This document shows positions 1 through 8,528 of a stretch of 64,000 nt of DNA, piece by piece. Source of the DNA: Methylobacterium terrae. Lineage in GTDB: Bacteria > Pseudomonadota > Alphaproteobacteria > Rhizobiales > Beijerinckiaceae. Each line of letters starts with the position of its first letter. Position 1 is the first letter of the stretch. Where the stretch lies: NCBI RefSeq assembly GCF_003173755.1, contig NZ_CP029553.1:5708001-5772000 (forward strand), written 5' to 3'. The notes under the pieces are model-generated. The model saw only the letters and a list, made by a program, of their open reading frames with translations, was not told where the DNA came from and ran no database searches. The position numbers and the translations under genes were made by a program.

Positions 1-39
1 GCGAGCCTGCTCGTCGACAAGGTCGGCTTCGACCGGTGA
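1..39 (+). CDS. C-terminal end of an upstream gene (partial)
   Basis: Frame 1 reads twelve residues ending in VGFDR and then TGA; everything upstream lies outside the window. The tail could belong to a periplasmic iron-binding protein, because an iron-type ABC permease lies 1.2 kb downstream on the same strand, but twelve residues cannot establish this. Confidence 0.4.
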   Translation, partial: ASLLVDKVGFDR

Positions 40-172
40 CGCGGCCCGCCCGCACCGTCGACGGGCGACGGTGCGGGCACGGGAGGGGCATCCGCGCCCG
101 TGCCTTGACGGGACGGGCCCGTTCCTGGACGAGCGGAGCGCCGGCCGACGCCGCCACGCGTGGAACTCTACG

Positions 173-1156
173 ATGCCTGAAGATCTTCGCCTTCCGACCC
201 GCAGGACGCTCCTCGGCGGCGCGGCGGCCCTCTCCACGTTCCTCTCCGTCACGGGCGGTGCCGCGCAGTCGCCGGCCCCCAGCCCTGCCCCCGCCCCATC
301 TCCTTCCCCGCGCCGCTCGCGGCTGATCCTGCTCGGGACGGCCGGCGGGCCGACGCCGAAGCCGAACCGGGCCGCCCCCGCCCAGGCCATCGTGGTCGAC
401 GGGCACACCTACCTGATCGATGCCGGGAACGGGACGGGCCGGCAGATGGTGCTGGCGAAGCTGAAGCTCGGCTCGCTCGATTCGGTGTTCCTCACCCACC
501 AGCATTCGGACCACAACGCCGATTACGGCAACGTGCTCCTGCTCGCCTGGGCGACCGACCTCGCCCACCGGGTGAACACCTACGGGCCGCCGCCGCTCGC
601 CCGGATGACGCACCAGTTCCTCGAGCTCAACGACTACGACATCAAGACCCGCATGGCGGACGAGGGCCGGCCGCCGCTGGCCGACCTGATCGTGCCGCAC
701 GAGATCGCCGGGCCCGGCCCCGTGATGCGCGACGAGCGCGTGAGCGTGACCGCCGCCCTGGTCCAGCACCCGCCGGTCGAGCCGGCCTTCGCCTTCCGCT
801 TCGACTGTCCCGACCGCTCGATCGTGATCTCGGGCGACACCCGCTACTCGCCGAACCTGATCGCCCTCGCCAAGGGCGCCGACATCCTCGTCCACGAGGT
901 CATGTACCTGCCCGAGCTCGAGAAGCTGATCGCCACCGAGCCCAACGCCAAGACCCTGCGCGAGCACCTGATCGCCAGCCACACGACGACCGAGGAGGTC
1001 GGGCGCGTCGCGACCGAGGCCGGGGTCAAGACGCTGGTCCTGTCGCATTTCGTGCCGGGCGGCTACCCGTTCATCAAGGACGAGGTCTGGCTCGACGCGG
1101 TGCGGCCGCACTTCAAGGGCGAGATCGTCGTCGGCCGCGACCTGATGGAGCTGTGA
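173..1156 (+). CDS. Tat-exported metallo-beta-lactamase-fold hydrolase
   Basis: A 327-residue protein of the metallo-beta-lactamase superfamily, probably acting in the periplasm. The ATG at 173 was preferred to one at 71 because it puts a twin-arginine-like signal (TRRTLLGGAAAL) about 8 residues from the start, followed by a Pro/Ala/Ser linker. The zinc-site motif HQHSDH is clear, and later SGDTRYSP, LVHEVMY, an isolated His (EHLIASHT) and LSHFVPG follow the order seen in tRNase Z/arylsulfatase-like members. The substrate cannot be read from sequence. It lies between a partial gene and an ABC permease on the same strand, with 96 bases to the latter, so cotranscription is possible. Confidence 0.85.
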   Translation: MPEDLRLPTRRTLLGGAAALSTFLSVTGGAAQSPAPSPAPAPSPSPRRSRLILLGTAGGPTPKPNRAAPAQAIVVDGHTYLIDAGNGTGRQMVLAKLKLGSLDSVFLTHQHSDHNADYGNVLLLAWATDLAHRVNTYGPPPLARMTHQFLELNDYDIKTRMADEGRPPLADLIVPHEIAGPGPVMRDERVSVTAALVQHPPVEPAFAFRFDCPDRSIVISGDTRYSPNLIALAKGADILVHEVMYLPELEKLIATEPNAKTLREHLIASHTTTEEVGRVATEAGVKTLVLSHFVPGGYPFIKDEVWLDAVRPHFKGEIVVGRDLMEL

Positions 1157-1252
1157 TGGGGCACGACCTCGCGCCGTCGCCGTGCCGGGCGCGGCCAAGA
1201 TCTTCGCCATGACCTTCGCCATGACGCGCCCCGGGCGGATCGCGACGGGCTC

Positions 1253-3055
1253 ATGACGCAAGGGTCAGCATCGGGCCGCCTCTCCCCGGCAGGACCTCTG
1301 CCGGTGGGGCCTCCGCCGGCGCAGGTCGCGGCGGAGCGGGCGGCCGGCGTGCCGGCGAGCGCTCCGGCGGCGGGCGCCGCCGCGCCGCCGAGGCGCCCGC
1401 GGCCCCGTCCCGCCGGGCGGTCGCCGGGCCCGCTTGTCCCGGGCTGGACGCTCGTCGCCGGCCTCGTCGCCGTCCTGGTCCTCGCCCCCGTCGCGGCGCT
1501 CGGCCTCGAGGCGCTGCAGGGTTCCGGCGGGCTGTGGCCCCACCTCCTCGCCCACGTCCTGCCCCCGGCCCTCGCCGAGACCGGCCTGCTGCTCGCCGGG
1601 GTCGGGGGGGTGGTCGTCGTCGTCGGCACCGGGGCGGCCTGGCTCGTCGCGGCCTACGAGTTTCCGGGAAGGCGCCTGCTCGACTGGGCGCTGCTGCTGC
1701 CGCTCGCCGTGCCCACCTACATCGCGGCCTACGCCTATCTCGACCTGCTGCACCCGGTCGGCCCGGTCCAGGGCGCGATCCGCGCCCTCCTCGGCTATGC
1801 CCGCCCGCGCGACCTGATCCTGCCCGACCTGCGCTCGCTGCCGGGCTGCATCCTGCTCTTGGGCTTCGTGCTCTACCCCTACGTCTACCTGCCGACCCGG
1901 GCGCTGTTCCTGATGCAGTCGGCGACGCTCGTCGAGGCCGGGCGCAGCCTCGGGGCCGGGCCGGCGGCGGTGTTCCTGCGGGTCGCCCTGCCGCTCGCCC
2001 GCCCCGCCATCGCGCTCGGGGCCAGCCTGGCGCTCCTGGAGGCCCTCAACGACATCGGGGCGGCGGAGTTCCTGGGCGTCCGCACCCTCACGGTCTCGAT
2101 CTACGACACCTGGGTCAACCGCTCCGACCTGGCCGGCGCCGCGGGCCTCGCGCTCGTCATGCTCGCCGCCTGCCTCGGGCTGATCGCGGTCGAGCGCCGG
2201 GCGCGGCGCGGGCGCGGCTATGCCGGGGCGGCGCAGCGCCCGCGGCGGATGAGCCGCACGCGGCTCTCCGGTCCCGCCGCGCTCGCGGCCCTGGGCCTCG
2301 GGCTGGTCCCGGTCGCCCTCGGCTTCCTGGCCCCGGCGAGCTACCTCGCGGTCGAGGCGGGAAAGCGCCTGCACTTCGCCGGCCTGTCCGGGGCGATCCT
2401 GTCCGAGAGCCTCAACACCCTGCTGTATGCCGGCCTCGCGACCGTCATCGCCACGGCGCTCGGCCTCGTGGTGGCGGCGGGCCCGAGGATCCTCGGCGGG
2501 CGCTGGCGCGGGGCGCTCCTGCGCTGCGCCACCTTCGGCTACGCGGTGCCGGGCGCGATCCTGGCGATCGGCCTCCTGCCGCCGCTCTCTGCCCTCGACG
2601 GCCTCCTCGACGGGCTGAGCCGGGCGCTCACCGGCGCGCCCCTCGCGGCGATGGGGCTGGGCACCGGGGCGGCCCTCGTCTACGCCTACGTGGTGCGCTT
2701 CCTCGCGGTCACCGCCGGCAGCAGCGAGGCGGGCCTCGCCCGGGTGCCGCGCTCCCTCGGCGACGCCGCCCGGATCCTCGGCCGCGGCCCGGCCGGCGCC
2801 CTGGCGCAGGTCCACCTGCCCCTGACCTGGCCGGCCCTGCTCGGCGGCGCCCTCCTGGTCTTCGTCGATTGCGTCAAGGAACTGCCCGCGACCCTGATCC
2901 TGCGCCCGCTCAACGTCGAGACCCTGGCCACCCACCTCTACGGCGAGGCCGCCCGCGGCACCTACGAGGACGGCGCGGTGGCCGCCCTCCTGATCGTCGC
3001 GGTCGGGCTCCTGCCGGTGGCCCTGCTCCTGCGGGTCTCGACGCCGAAGGCGTGA
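1253..3055 (+). CDS. Iron-type ABC transporter permease, fused two-unit form
   Basis: A 600-residue inner-membrane permease with two homologous halves, as in FbpB/SfuB-type ferric iron permeases. After a Pro/Ala-rich cytoplasmic N-terminus of about 65 residues there are roughly twelve hydrophobic segments. Each half carries an EAA-like loop that contacts the ATPase: EAGRSLGAGPAAVFLRVALP in the first, and a Gly-Asp-Ala-Ala loop followed by VHLPLTWPAL in the second. The LPLAVPTYIAAYAYLDLL segment is typical of the iron branch. No ATPase or complete binding protein is visible; the partial gene at the window start may be the binding protein. Thiamine or polyamine transport is a less likely alternative. 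Confidence 0.82.
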   Translation: MTQGSASGRLSPAGPLPVGPPPAQVAAERAAGVPASAPAAGAAAPPRRPRPRPAGRSPGPLVPGWTLVAGLVAVLVLAPVAALGLEALQGSGGLWPHLLAHVLPPALAETGLLLAGVGGVVVVVGTGAAWLVAAYEFPGRRLLDWALLLPLAVPTYIAAYAYLDLLHPVGPVQGAIRALLGYARPRDLILPDLRSLPGCILLLGFVLYPYVYLPTRALFLMQSATLVEAGRSLGAGPAAVFLRVALPLARPAIALGASLALLEALNDIGAAEFLGVRTLTVSIYDTWVNRSDLAGAAGLALVMLAACLGLIAVERRARRGRGYAGAAQRPRRMSRTRLSGPAALAALGLGLVPVALGFLAPASYLAVEAGKRLHFAGLSGAILSESLNTLLYAGLATVIATALGLVVAAGPRILGGRWRGALLRCATFGYAVPGAILAIGLLPPLSALDGLLDGLSRALTGAPLAAMGLGTGAALVYAYVVRFLAVTAGSSEAGLARVPRSLGDAARILGRGPAGALAQVHLPLTWPALLGGALLVFVDCVKELPATLILRPLNVETLATHLYGEAARGTYEDGAVAALLIVAVGLLPVALLLRVSTPKA

Positions 3056-3059
3056 CCCG

Positions 3060-4436
3060 TCAGCCCGCCCGAGGGTGCTCCAGGAAGAACCGCAGCATCT
3101 CGGCGCTGGCGTCGGGCCCCCGCGGCTCGGTGTAGGAGCCGTCCGGGCTGCCGCCGGACCAGGCGTGGCCGGCCCCGTGCAGCACCCACTTCTCAACGAT
3201 TCCCCGCCCCTGCGCATCCGCGTGGACGCTGCGGGTGTATGGCATCCCGCCCGGCGACGCGCCCCGGGTCACGGTCTCGGTCAGGGGCGTGCCCGGCAGC
3301 GCCTGGGCGGCGACGCGCTCGCCGTTGAGCGGGTTCACGGTCCTGTCGCCGTCGCCGTGGAAGACGATGGTCGGCACGGTCGGGCCGGTCCGCGCCGGGG
3401 CGGCGGCACCCTGGCCCATCGCCGCGAGGGCCGAGGGGAGGTCCCGGGCCGCGCCGCAGGCCAGCCCCGAATGGATGCCCGCCGCCGCGAACACGTCCGG
3501 GTAGGTCGCCGCCAGGATCGCCGCCGCCGCGCCGCCGGCCGAGAGCCCGGCGACGTAGACCCGGGCGGGATCGGCCCCGAACTCCTCCACCACGGCCGTC
3601 GCGATCCCGGCGATCAGCGCCGGCTCGCCGGCGCCGCGGCCCTGGTCGCCGGGCTGGAACCAGTTCCAGCATTTCTGCGCGTTGGCCGAGCGCTCCTGGC
3701 GCGGATAGACGACGAGCGCGCCTTGCGCCTCCGCGAGCTCGTTCATCCGCGTGCCCAGGGCGAAGTCGTCGGGATCCTGGGTGCAGCCGTGCAGCATCAC
3801 CACGACGGGCAGCCGCTCGCCCTGCCGGCCGCGCGGCACGTAGACCTTGTAGGTCAGGCTGCCGGCGGCGCCGGAGAAGCGCCGCTCCTCGAACCGGGCG
3901 CCCTCCGGCACCGGCACGGGGCGGCGCGGCTTCGGCCCGGCGCCCGGGAGACCGCCTCCGCCAAGTCCTCCGCTGAAGGCGTCACCCAGGCCTTGGCTCA
4001 GACCTTGGCTCAGACCTTGTAAGCCCTCGCGGAGCTTGCCGGCCAGGCCGGGTCCGGCGTCGCGCAGGGTCCGCATCGCCTGCGGCAGATCCGCGAGGCC
4101 CGGATCGGGAAAGCCCTTGCCGGGATCCGCCTTGCCGGGATCCGCCTTGCTGGACGGTCCTCGACCGGTGGAACCCGGCTCGGCCGGTGCCGTCCAGGCC
4201 CCGCCGGGCTCGGCCGGCGCCACGAGGTCGATGGCGGGCTCGGGCCCGCGCGGCGACGGCGCGGCCGGTCGCGATGCGGGCTCCGGCGCCGGGGCGCGGC
4301 CCTGGATCAGGGCCATCGCCTCGGCGAGGCGTCCGGCGCGGGTGAGGCGGGTCACCTCGGCCATGTCGACCTTGGTGAGGTCGACCTTGGTGAGGTCGAC
4401 CGGGCCACCCCCGGGAAAGATGTCGAACGGGTTCAT
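3060..4436 (-). CDS. PHB-depolymerase-family esterase with low-complexity N-terminus
   Basis: A 458-residue alpha/beta hydrolase of the extracellular PHB depolymerase/feruloyl esterase (LpqC) group. The catalytic domain fills about residues 220-455, with the oxyanion region MLHGCTQDP, the nucleophile motif GLSAGG, FHGDGDRTVNP around the acid, and a C-terminal GAGHAWSGG histidine. The first 200 residues are Pro/Ala/Gly-rich with short tandem units (VDLTKVDLTKVD, LSQGLSQGL, DPGKADPGK) encoded by 12-15 base direct repeats. The ATG at 4436 starts MNPFDIFPGG; frame upstream of it lacks coding character. There is no clear signal peptide, so an intracellular role in polyester or ester turnover is possible. 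It ends 4 bases from the convergent permease gene. Confidence 0.85.
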   Translation of the reverse strand: MNPFDIFPGGGPVDLTKVDLTKVDMAEVTRLTRAGRLAEAMALIQGRAPAPEPASRPAAPSPRGPEPAIDLVAPAEPGGAWTAPAEPGSTGRGPSSKADPGKADPGKGFPDPGLADLPQAMRTLRDAGPGLAGKLREGLQGLSQGLSQGLGDAFSGGLGGGGLPGAGPKPRRPVPVPEGARFEERRFSGAAGSLTYKVYVPRGRQGERLPVVVMLHGCTQDPDDFALGTRMNELAEAQGALVVYPRQERSANAQKCWNWFQPGDQGRGAGEPALIAGIATAVVEEFGADPARVYVAGLSAGGAAAAILAATYPDVFAAAGIHSGLACGAARDLPSALAAMGQGAAAPARTGPTVPTIVFHGDGDRTVNPLNGERVAAQALPGTPLTETVTRGASPGGMPYTRSVHADAQGRGIVEKWVLHGAGHAWSGGSPDGSYTEPRGPDASAEMLRFFLEHPRAG

Positions 4437-4462
4437 GAGCGTGGTCCTGCGAGAGGGAGCGG

Positions 4463-4882
4463 TCAGGCGATGCGGTCGGCCAGCGCCGCCTTCACGGCGG
4501 CGCTGGCATGGAAGGCGCCGAGCACGTGGATCGACGCGATGGCGGCGCGGGCGAGCTCGGGCGTGACGTCGTCGGCGATGCTGGCGAGGCCCAGCACCTG
4601 GATGCTGAGCGGCGTCCCGGCATCCCGCGCCGCCTCGAGCTCGGCCCGCGTGATGTGGGTCAGGCCGAGGCTGAGCTGGCGTCGCGCCACCGATTGGCGC
4701 AGCGCCTCGTCCTGGCGGTCGAGCTGGTTGCGGACCGCGGTGCGGATGAAGTCGGCCCGGTTGGCGTAGAAGCCGTCCCGTACCATCAGGTCGATGCGGC
4801 CGAGGTCGACGAAACCGAGATTGACCGTCACCTTCTCGCTGTCCGGCAGCCGCGGCCGCAGCTCGTGAACCTTGTCCGCCAT
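4463..4882 (-). CDS. Ribbon-helix-helix (CopG/Arc-like) regulator
   Basis: A 139-residue protein. Residues 15-55 read EKVTVNLGFVDLGRIDLMVRDGFYANRADFIRTAVR, trimmed here to the pattern of a basic beta strand followed by two helices, which is the ribbon-helix-helix fold. The C-terminal part contains heptad-like Ala/Leu helices. It sits 26 bases upstream of the PHB-depolymerase-like gene on the same strand, so the two are probably cotranscribed and the regulator may control that unit. Homologues paired with polyhydroxyalkanoate genes are known, but the target here is inferred. The ATG at 4882 was chosen since residues upstream of it are not conserved-looking. Confidence 0.7.
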   Translation of the reverse strand: MADKVHELRPRLPDSEKVTVNLGFVDLGRIDLMVRDGFYANRADFIRTAVRNQLDRQDEALRQSVARRQLSLGLTHITRAELEAARDAGTPLSIQVLGLASIADDVTPELARAAIASIHVLGAFHASAAVKAALADRIA

Positions 4883-5107
4883 CCTGATGACATCCCCTGA
4901 CCATCCAACCGGATGGCCTAGAGATGGAGGCGGACTGCCGGGTCCGCAAGGGGCCGCATAAGCCGGAACGGCGGGCGGCCTTCCGTTCCTCCGAGCCGCT
5001 TTCCGGTGCGGTCGCGATCCGGACCATTCGGGGGGCCGCCCCGCGCTCCCTCCGGGAGCCTCCGGCCTCGACGCGTCGGCGTCCGCCGCGTAAGGCTTCG
5101 GCCCATC

Positions 5108-6388
5108 ATGACAGCACCCCCATCGAGCCCGCCGGACCGGGGCACGACGCCTCGCCCCGCGGAGCACGGCCTCAACCTGGCCGACGGGCTCGCGGCCGGC
5201 ACCGCCGCGCGCGTGCTGGCGATGCGGCTGATGATGCTGGGGGTGCTGGGGGTCTCGGCCCATCTCAGCGACGGCGTGCTGCATGCCGGCAGCCACTGGT
5301 TCATCCTCGGCGGCTACGCGGTGTCCTCGCTCTGGCTGGCGCTGACCGCGCGGCGGCGCAACAGCGGGCGGCTGGCCTGGATCGCCACGCTGCTCGACGC
5401 GGCGCTCGCTGCCTACATCGTCCTCGAATACATGATGGCCGCGTCCGAGGCCGCCGACGAGCCCGGCGCCCTGGCGAGCCGCCTGCCGGCCTTCCTGCTG
5501 CTGCTCGAATCCGGCCTGACCCTGCGGCCGCGCCAGACCGCGGTGTTCGCCGCCCTCGTCGCGGGGGTGTGGTCCGGGGCGCTCGGGCTGGGCCTCCTGA
5601 ACCCCGGCCTCGGCCTGCCGCCGGCGGGGCCGCACGTCTTCGGGCTCCTGTCCTTCCTGGTGGCGAGCGCCTTCGTGATCGAGGGGGCGTTCCGCCTGCG
5701 CCGGGGCGTGGCGACGATGCTGCGCCTGGAGCACGAGCGCGCCACCCTCGCGCGCTTCGTGCCGGCGGGGATCGACCTCGTGCGGCGCGACGGCGCGACG
5801 GCGCTCCAGCCCCGGCACGCCTGCCTGCTCGCCCTCGACATCCGGGGCTTCTCGGCCCTGACCCGGGCCTGGGGCGAGGCCCGGGTGGTGGACTGGCTGC
5901 TGGCGGTGCGGGCGCTCGCCCACGCCGCCGTGACGGAGCGGGGCGGCCTCGTCGACAAGTACGTCGGCGACGGGGTCCTGGCGCAGTTCGTCGCCGGCGC
6001 GCCGGCCGAGCAGGCGGCGGCGGCGCTCGCCTGCGTGCGCGAGATCGAGGTCCGGATGCACCGGATGAACGAGGCCCGCCGGCGCGAGGGGCTGCCGCCC
6101 CTCGCCCTCACCGCCTCGCTCCATGCCGGCGAGGTCCTGGTCGGCGTGCTCGACGACGGCTTGCGGGCGGAGTTCACCGTGCTCGGCCCGGCGATGAACG
6201 CCCTCGCCCGGGTCGAGGCCCGGGCCAAGCGCGAGAACCTGTCGGCCGCGCTCTCGAAGCGGGTGATGCGGCTCCTCGGCCCCGCCGCGCCGCCGGCCCA
6301 CCGCCTGCCCCGCCGCCCCGGCGAGGAGGATTGCCCGGACCTGTTCGGCCTCGAGCCGGGTGCGACGCCGCGAGCGAGTTCCGCATGA
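5108..6388 (+). CDS. Membrane-anchored class III adenylate/guanylate cyclase
   Basis: A 426-residue cyclase. Five or six hydrophobic segments fill about residues 30-195, followed by a linker and a class III catalytic domain from about 235 to 400. Visible motifs are LALDIRGFSALTRA (metal-binding Asp), KYVGDGVLAQFV (second metal Asp) and LTASLHAGEVLVGVL. The product, cAMP or cGMP, cannot be assigned with confidence from the substrate residues alone. The ATG at 5108 removes an Arg/Pro-rich run encoded upstream. Its stop overlaps the start of the amidoligase gene by four bases (ATGA), so they form a translationally coupled unit. Confidence 0.85.
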   Translation: MTAPPSSPPDRGTTPRPAEHGLNLADGLAAGTAARVLAMRLMMLGVLGVSAHLSDGVLHAGSHWFILGGYAVSSLWLALTARRRNSGRLAWIATLLDAALAAYIVLEYMMAASEAADEPGALASRLPAFLLLLESGLTLRPRQTAVFAALVAGVWSGALGLGLLNPGLGLPPAGPHVFGLLSFLVASAFVIEGAFRLRRGVATMLRLEHERATLARFVPAGIDLVRRDGATALQPRHACLLALDIRGFSALTRAWGEARVVDWLLAVRALAHAAVTERGGLVDKYVGDGVLAQFVAGAPAEQAAAALACVREIEVRMHRMNEARRREGLPPLALTASLHAGEVLVGVLDDGLRAEFTVLGPAMNALARVEARAKRENLSAALSKRVMRLLGPAAPPAHRLPRRPGEEDCPDLFGLEPGATPRASSA

Positions 6389-7292
6389 CCGAGTTCAGAA
6401 CTCCGCCCCGGCCCCTGCGGGCCGACGGGACGCCGCGCCGGGTCGGCGTCGAGATCGAGTTCATCGGCCCCTCGGCCCGGATCGCCGCCGCGGCGCTCGC
6501 CGCCGGCCTCGGCGGGCGCGTCGCCGAGGAGGATCCGCACGCCTTCAAGGTCGAGGGCTCGACGCTCGGCGACGTCCGGGTCGAGCTCGACCTGCGCGCC
6601 GCCCATCCGCAGCGCCGGGCGCCGGACCCGGGCGCGGTCCCCGCCTGCCGGTCCGCGCCGCCGGGCGCACGCTCGCGGCCCTGCTGAGCCCGGTGGTCCC
6701 GCGCGAGGCGATCACCGGCCCCCTCGCCTTCGACCGCCTGCCCGAGGTCGACCGCCTCGCCGCCCTGCTGCACGGCGCCGGCGGGCGCGGCCGCGGCGCG
6801 GTGATGCTGGGCTCGCTCGGCCTGCATTTCAACGTCGAGCCGCCGGACCTCGAGGCCGGCACCGTCGCGGGCCTGCTCAAGGCCTATCTGCGCTCCGAGC
6901 CGGCCCTCCGCCGGGCGACGGCCGCCGGCGGGTTCCTCGCCGCCCGCGGCCTGCCGCCGCCCTTCCCCGCTCCTTACGTGGCGAAGGTACTCGACCCGGC
7001 CTACCGCCCCGACCTCGACGCGCTCGCCCGCGATTATCTGACCGCCAACCCGACCCGCCACCGCGGCCTCGACCTCCTGCCGCTGCTCGCCCACCGCGAC
7101 GAGGCCGGCGTGCGCGCGGCCCTGCCGCCGGACGAGAAGGTGAGCCCGCGCCCCGTGCTGCACTACCGGATGCCCCAGGCCCATGTCGGGCTGCCGGGCT
7201 GGAGCCTGGCCCCGGCCTGGAACCTCTGGGTCGGGGTGGAGGAGCTGGCGGAGACGCAAGCCGCGCCGGCGGCCGGTCCCGCCGCGGGGTGA
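6385..7292 (+). pseudogene. Amidoligase-family gene broken by a frameshift
   Basis: Two frames together encode one amidoligase-type protein (ATP-grasp/GCS-like fold predicted to make amide bonds). The first part, from ATG 6385, reads MTEFRTPPRPL then VGVEIEFIGP and DVRVELDLRAAHPQR in frame 1 and hits TGA at 6685. Homology resumes in frame 3 (LAALLSPVVPREAITGP, LGLHFNVEPPD, DYLTANPTRHRGLDLLPLL, HYRMPQAHVGLPGW) to the stop at 7292. The switch lies between about 6616 and 6650, and equals one missing base in a run of C/G. The conserved motifs are otherwise intact. It is either a recent loss or a sequencing error; the GC-rich context makes error plausible. Confidence 0.75.
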
Positions 7293-7299
7293 GCCTTGC

Positions 7300-7320
7300 C
7301 CCGCCCGATCCCCGGGCGGG
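7300..7320 (+). terminator. Hairpin after the amidoligase gene
   Basis: A perfect 8-bp GC stem (CCCGCCCG with CGGGCGGG) around a 5-base loop lies 8 bases after the stop codon. No clear T-run follows, so it may be a weak or Rho-assisted terminator. Confidence 0.4.
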
Positions 7321-7426
7321 CCCAGCTCCGTCGCGGTGAGGGCGCGCCCCTCCGTGCACGTTTGCAAGCCCGTCCTTGCAATCGCGCGCATTTCAAACGC
7401 GTCCCCGCGCGTCCATCTTGGCCCGC

Positions 7427-8452
7427 ATGACACAGACCCTGCAATTCGGCCTCGACACGTTCGGGGACATCACCTCCCGCGACGGGAAGCCCGTGCCCCA
7501 CGGCCAGGTGATCCGCGACGTGGTCGCGGAAGGGATCCTGGCCGAGGAGGTCGGGCTCGATTTCTTCGGCATCGGCGAGCACCACCGCGAGGACTTCTCC
7601 GTCTCCTCGCCCGAGATGGTGCTGGCGGCGATCGCCGGGCGCACGGAGCGGATCCGCCTCGGCTCGGCCGTGACGGTGCTGAGCTCGGACGACCCCGTCC
7701 GGGTGTTCCAGCGCTTCTCGACCCTGCAGGCGGTCTCGAACGGCCGCGCCGAGGTGATCCTCGGCCGCGGCTCGTTCACCGAGTCGTTCCCGCTCTTCGG
7801 CTACGCGCTCGACCAGTACGAGACCCTGTTCGAGGAGAAGCTCGACCTGTTCGCGCGGCTGCGCGCCGGCGGGCCGGTGACCTGGCGCGGCACCACCCGG
7901 GCGCCGCTCGAGGACCAGGCCGTCTATCCCGTGCCGGAGACCCCGCTCACGGCCTGGATCGGGGTCGGCGGCAGCCCGAACTCGGTGGTGCGGGCGGTCC
8001 ACCACGACCTGCCCCTGATGCTCGCCATCATCGGCGGCGAGCCGCAGCGCTTCCGCGCTTACGTCGATCTCTACCACCGGGCCTGCGCCCAGATGGGGCG
8101 CACCGTGCGCCCGATCGGCGTCCATTCCCCGGGCTATGTCGGCGAGACCGACGCGGGGGCCCGCGAGGAGTTCTTCGCCGATTACAAGCGCATGCGCGAC
8201 CGCATCGGCGCCGAGCGCGGCTGGCCGCCGATGACGCGCGGGGAATTCGACCGCGAGGCCGATCACGGCTCGCTCTACATCGGCGGCCCGGAGACCGTGG
8301 CGAGGAAGATCGCCGCGACGGTGCGGGGCCTCGGCCTCGGCCGGTTCCAGCTCAAGTACAGCGCCGGCCCGCTCCCGCACGCGCGGCTGATGCGCTCGAT
8401 CGAGCTCTACGGCACGAAGGTGGCGCCGCTGGTGCGCGAGATGCTGGGCTGA
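7427..8452 (+). CDS. LLM-class (luciferase-like) flavin-dependent oxidoreductase
   Basis: A 341-residue TIM-barrel protein of the bacterial luciferase/F420-like monooxygenase family. Diagnostic segments are QFGLDTFGD at the first strand, DFFGIGEHHREDF, LGSAVTVLSSDDPVRVFQ, ILGRGSFTESFPLFGY and, near the end, SLYIGGPETVARKIA. Such proteins use FMNH2 or F420 to oxidise small organic molecules; the substrate is not predictable. The ATG at 7427 begins MTQTLQFGLD, and upstream sequence is not protein-like. It stands between two GC-rich hairpins, suggesting a monocistronic unit. Confidence 0.88.
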   Translation: MTQTLQFGLDTFGDITSRDGKPVPHGQVIRDVVAEGILAEEVGLDFFGIGEHHREDFSVSSPEMVLAAIAGRTERIRLGSAVTVLSSDDPVRVFQRFSTLQAVSNGRAEVILGRGSFTESFPLFGYALDQYETLFEEKLDLFARLRAGGPVTWRGTTRAPLEDQAVYPVPETPLTAWIGVGGSPNSVVRAVHHDLPLMLAIIGGEPQRFRAYVDLYHRACAQMGRTVRPIGVHSPGYVGETDAGAREEFFADYKRMRDRIGAERGWPPMTRGEFDREADHGSLYIGGPETVARKIAATVRGLGLGRFQLKYSAGPLPHARLMRSIELYGTKVAPLVREMLG

Positions 8453-8456
8453 GGAG

Positions 8457-8488
8457 CCGCGCCCGCTTTCCGCGAGGGGCGGGCGCGG
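8457..8488 (+). terminator. Hairpin after the LLM oxidoreductase gene
   Basis: A perfect 10-bp stem (CCGCGCCCGC with GCGGGCGCGG) and 12-base loop starts four bases after the stop at 8452 and is followed by TTCGG. Position and stem strength fit an intrinsic-like terminator, though the T-run is poor. Confidence 0.5.
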
Positions 8489-8528
8489 TTCGGTCGCGGC
8501 GGGACGGCGCTGGCGCGGGCGGGGAAAC

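Noticed and set aside
1265..3217. 650-codon open frame on the minus strand
   Set aside because: It is antisense to the ABC permease and has no recognisable sequence features.
4965..4989. GGAACGG/CCGTTCC inverted repeat as a sigma-EcfG promoter
   Set aside because: The spacing between GGAAC and GTT is 15 bases, short of the usual 16-17, so it was kept only as a palindrome of unknown role in the divergent region.
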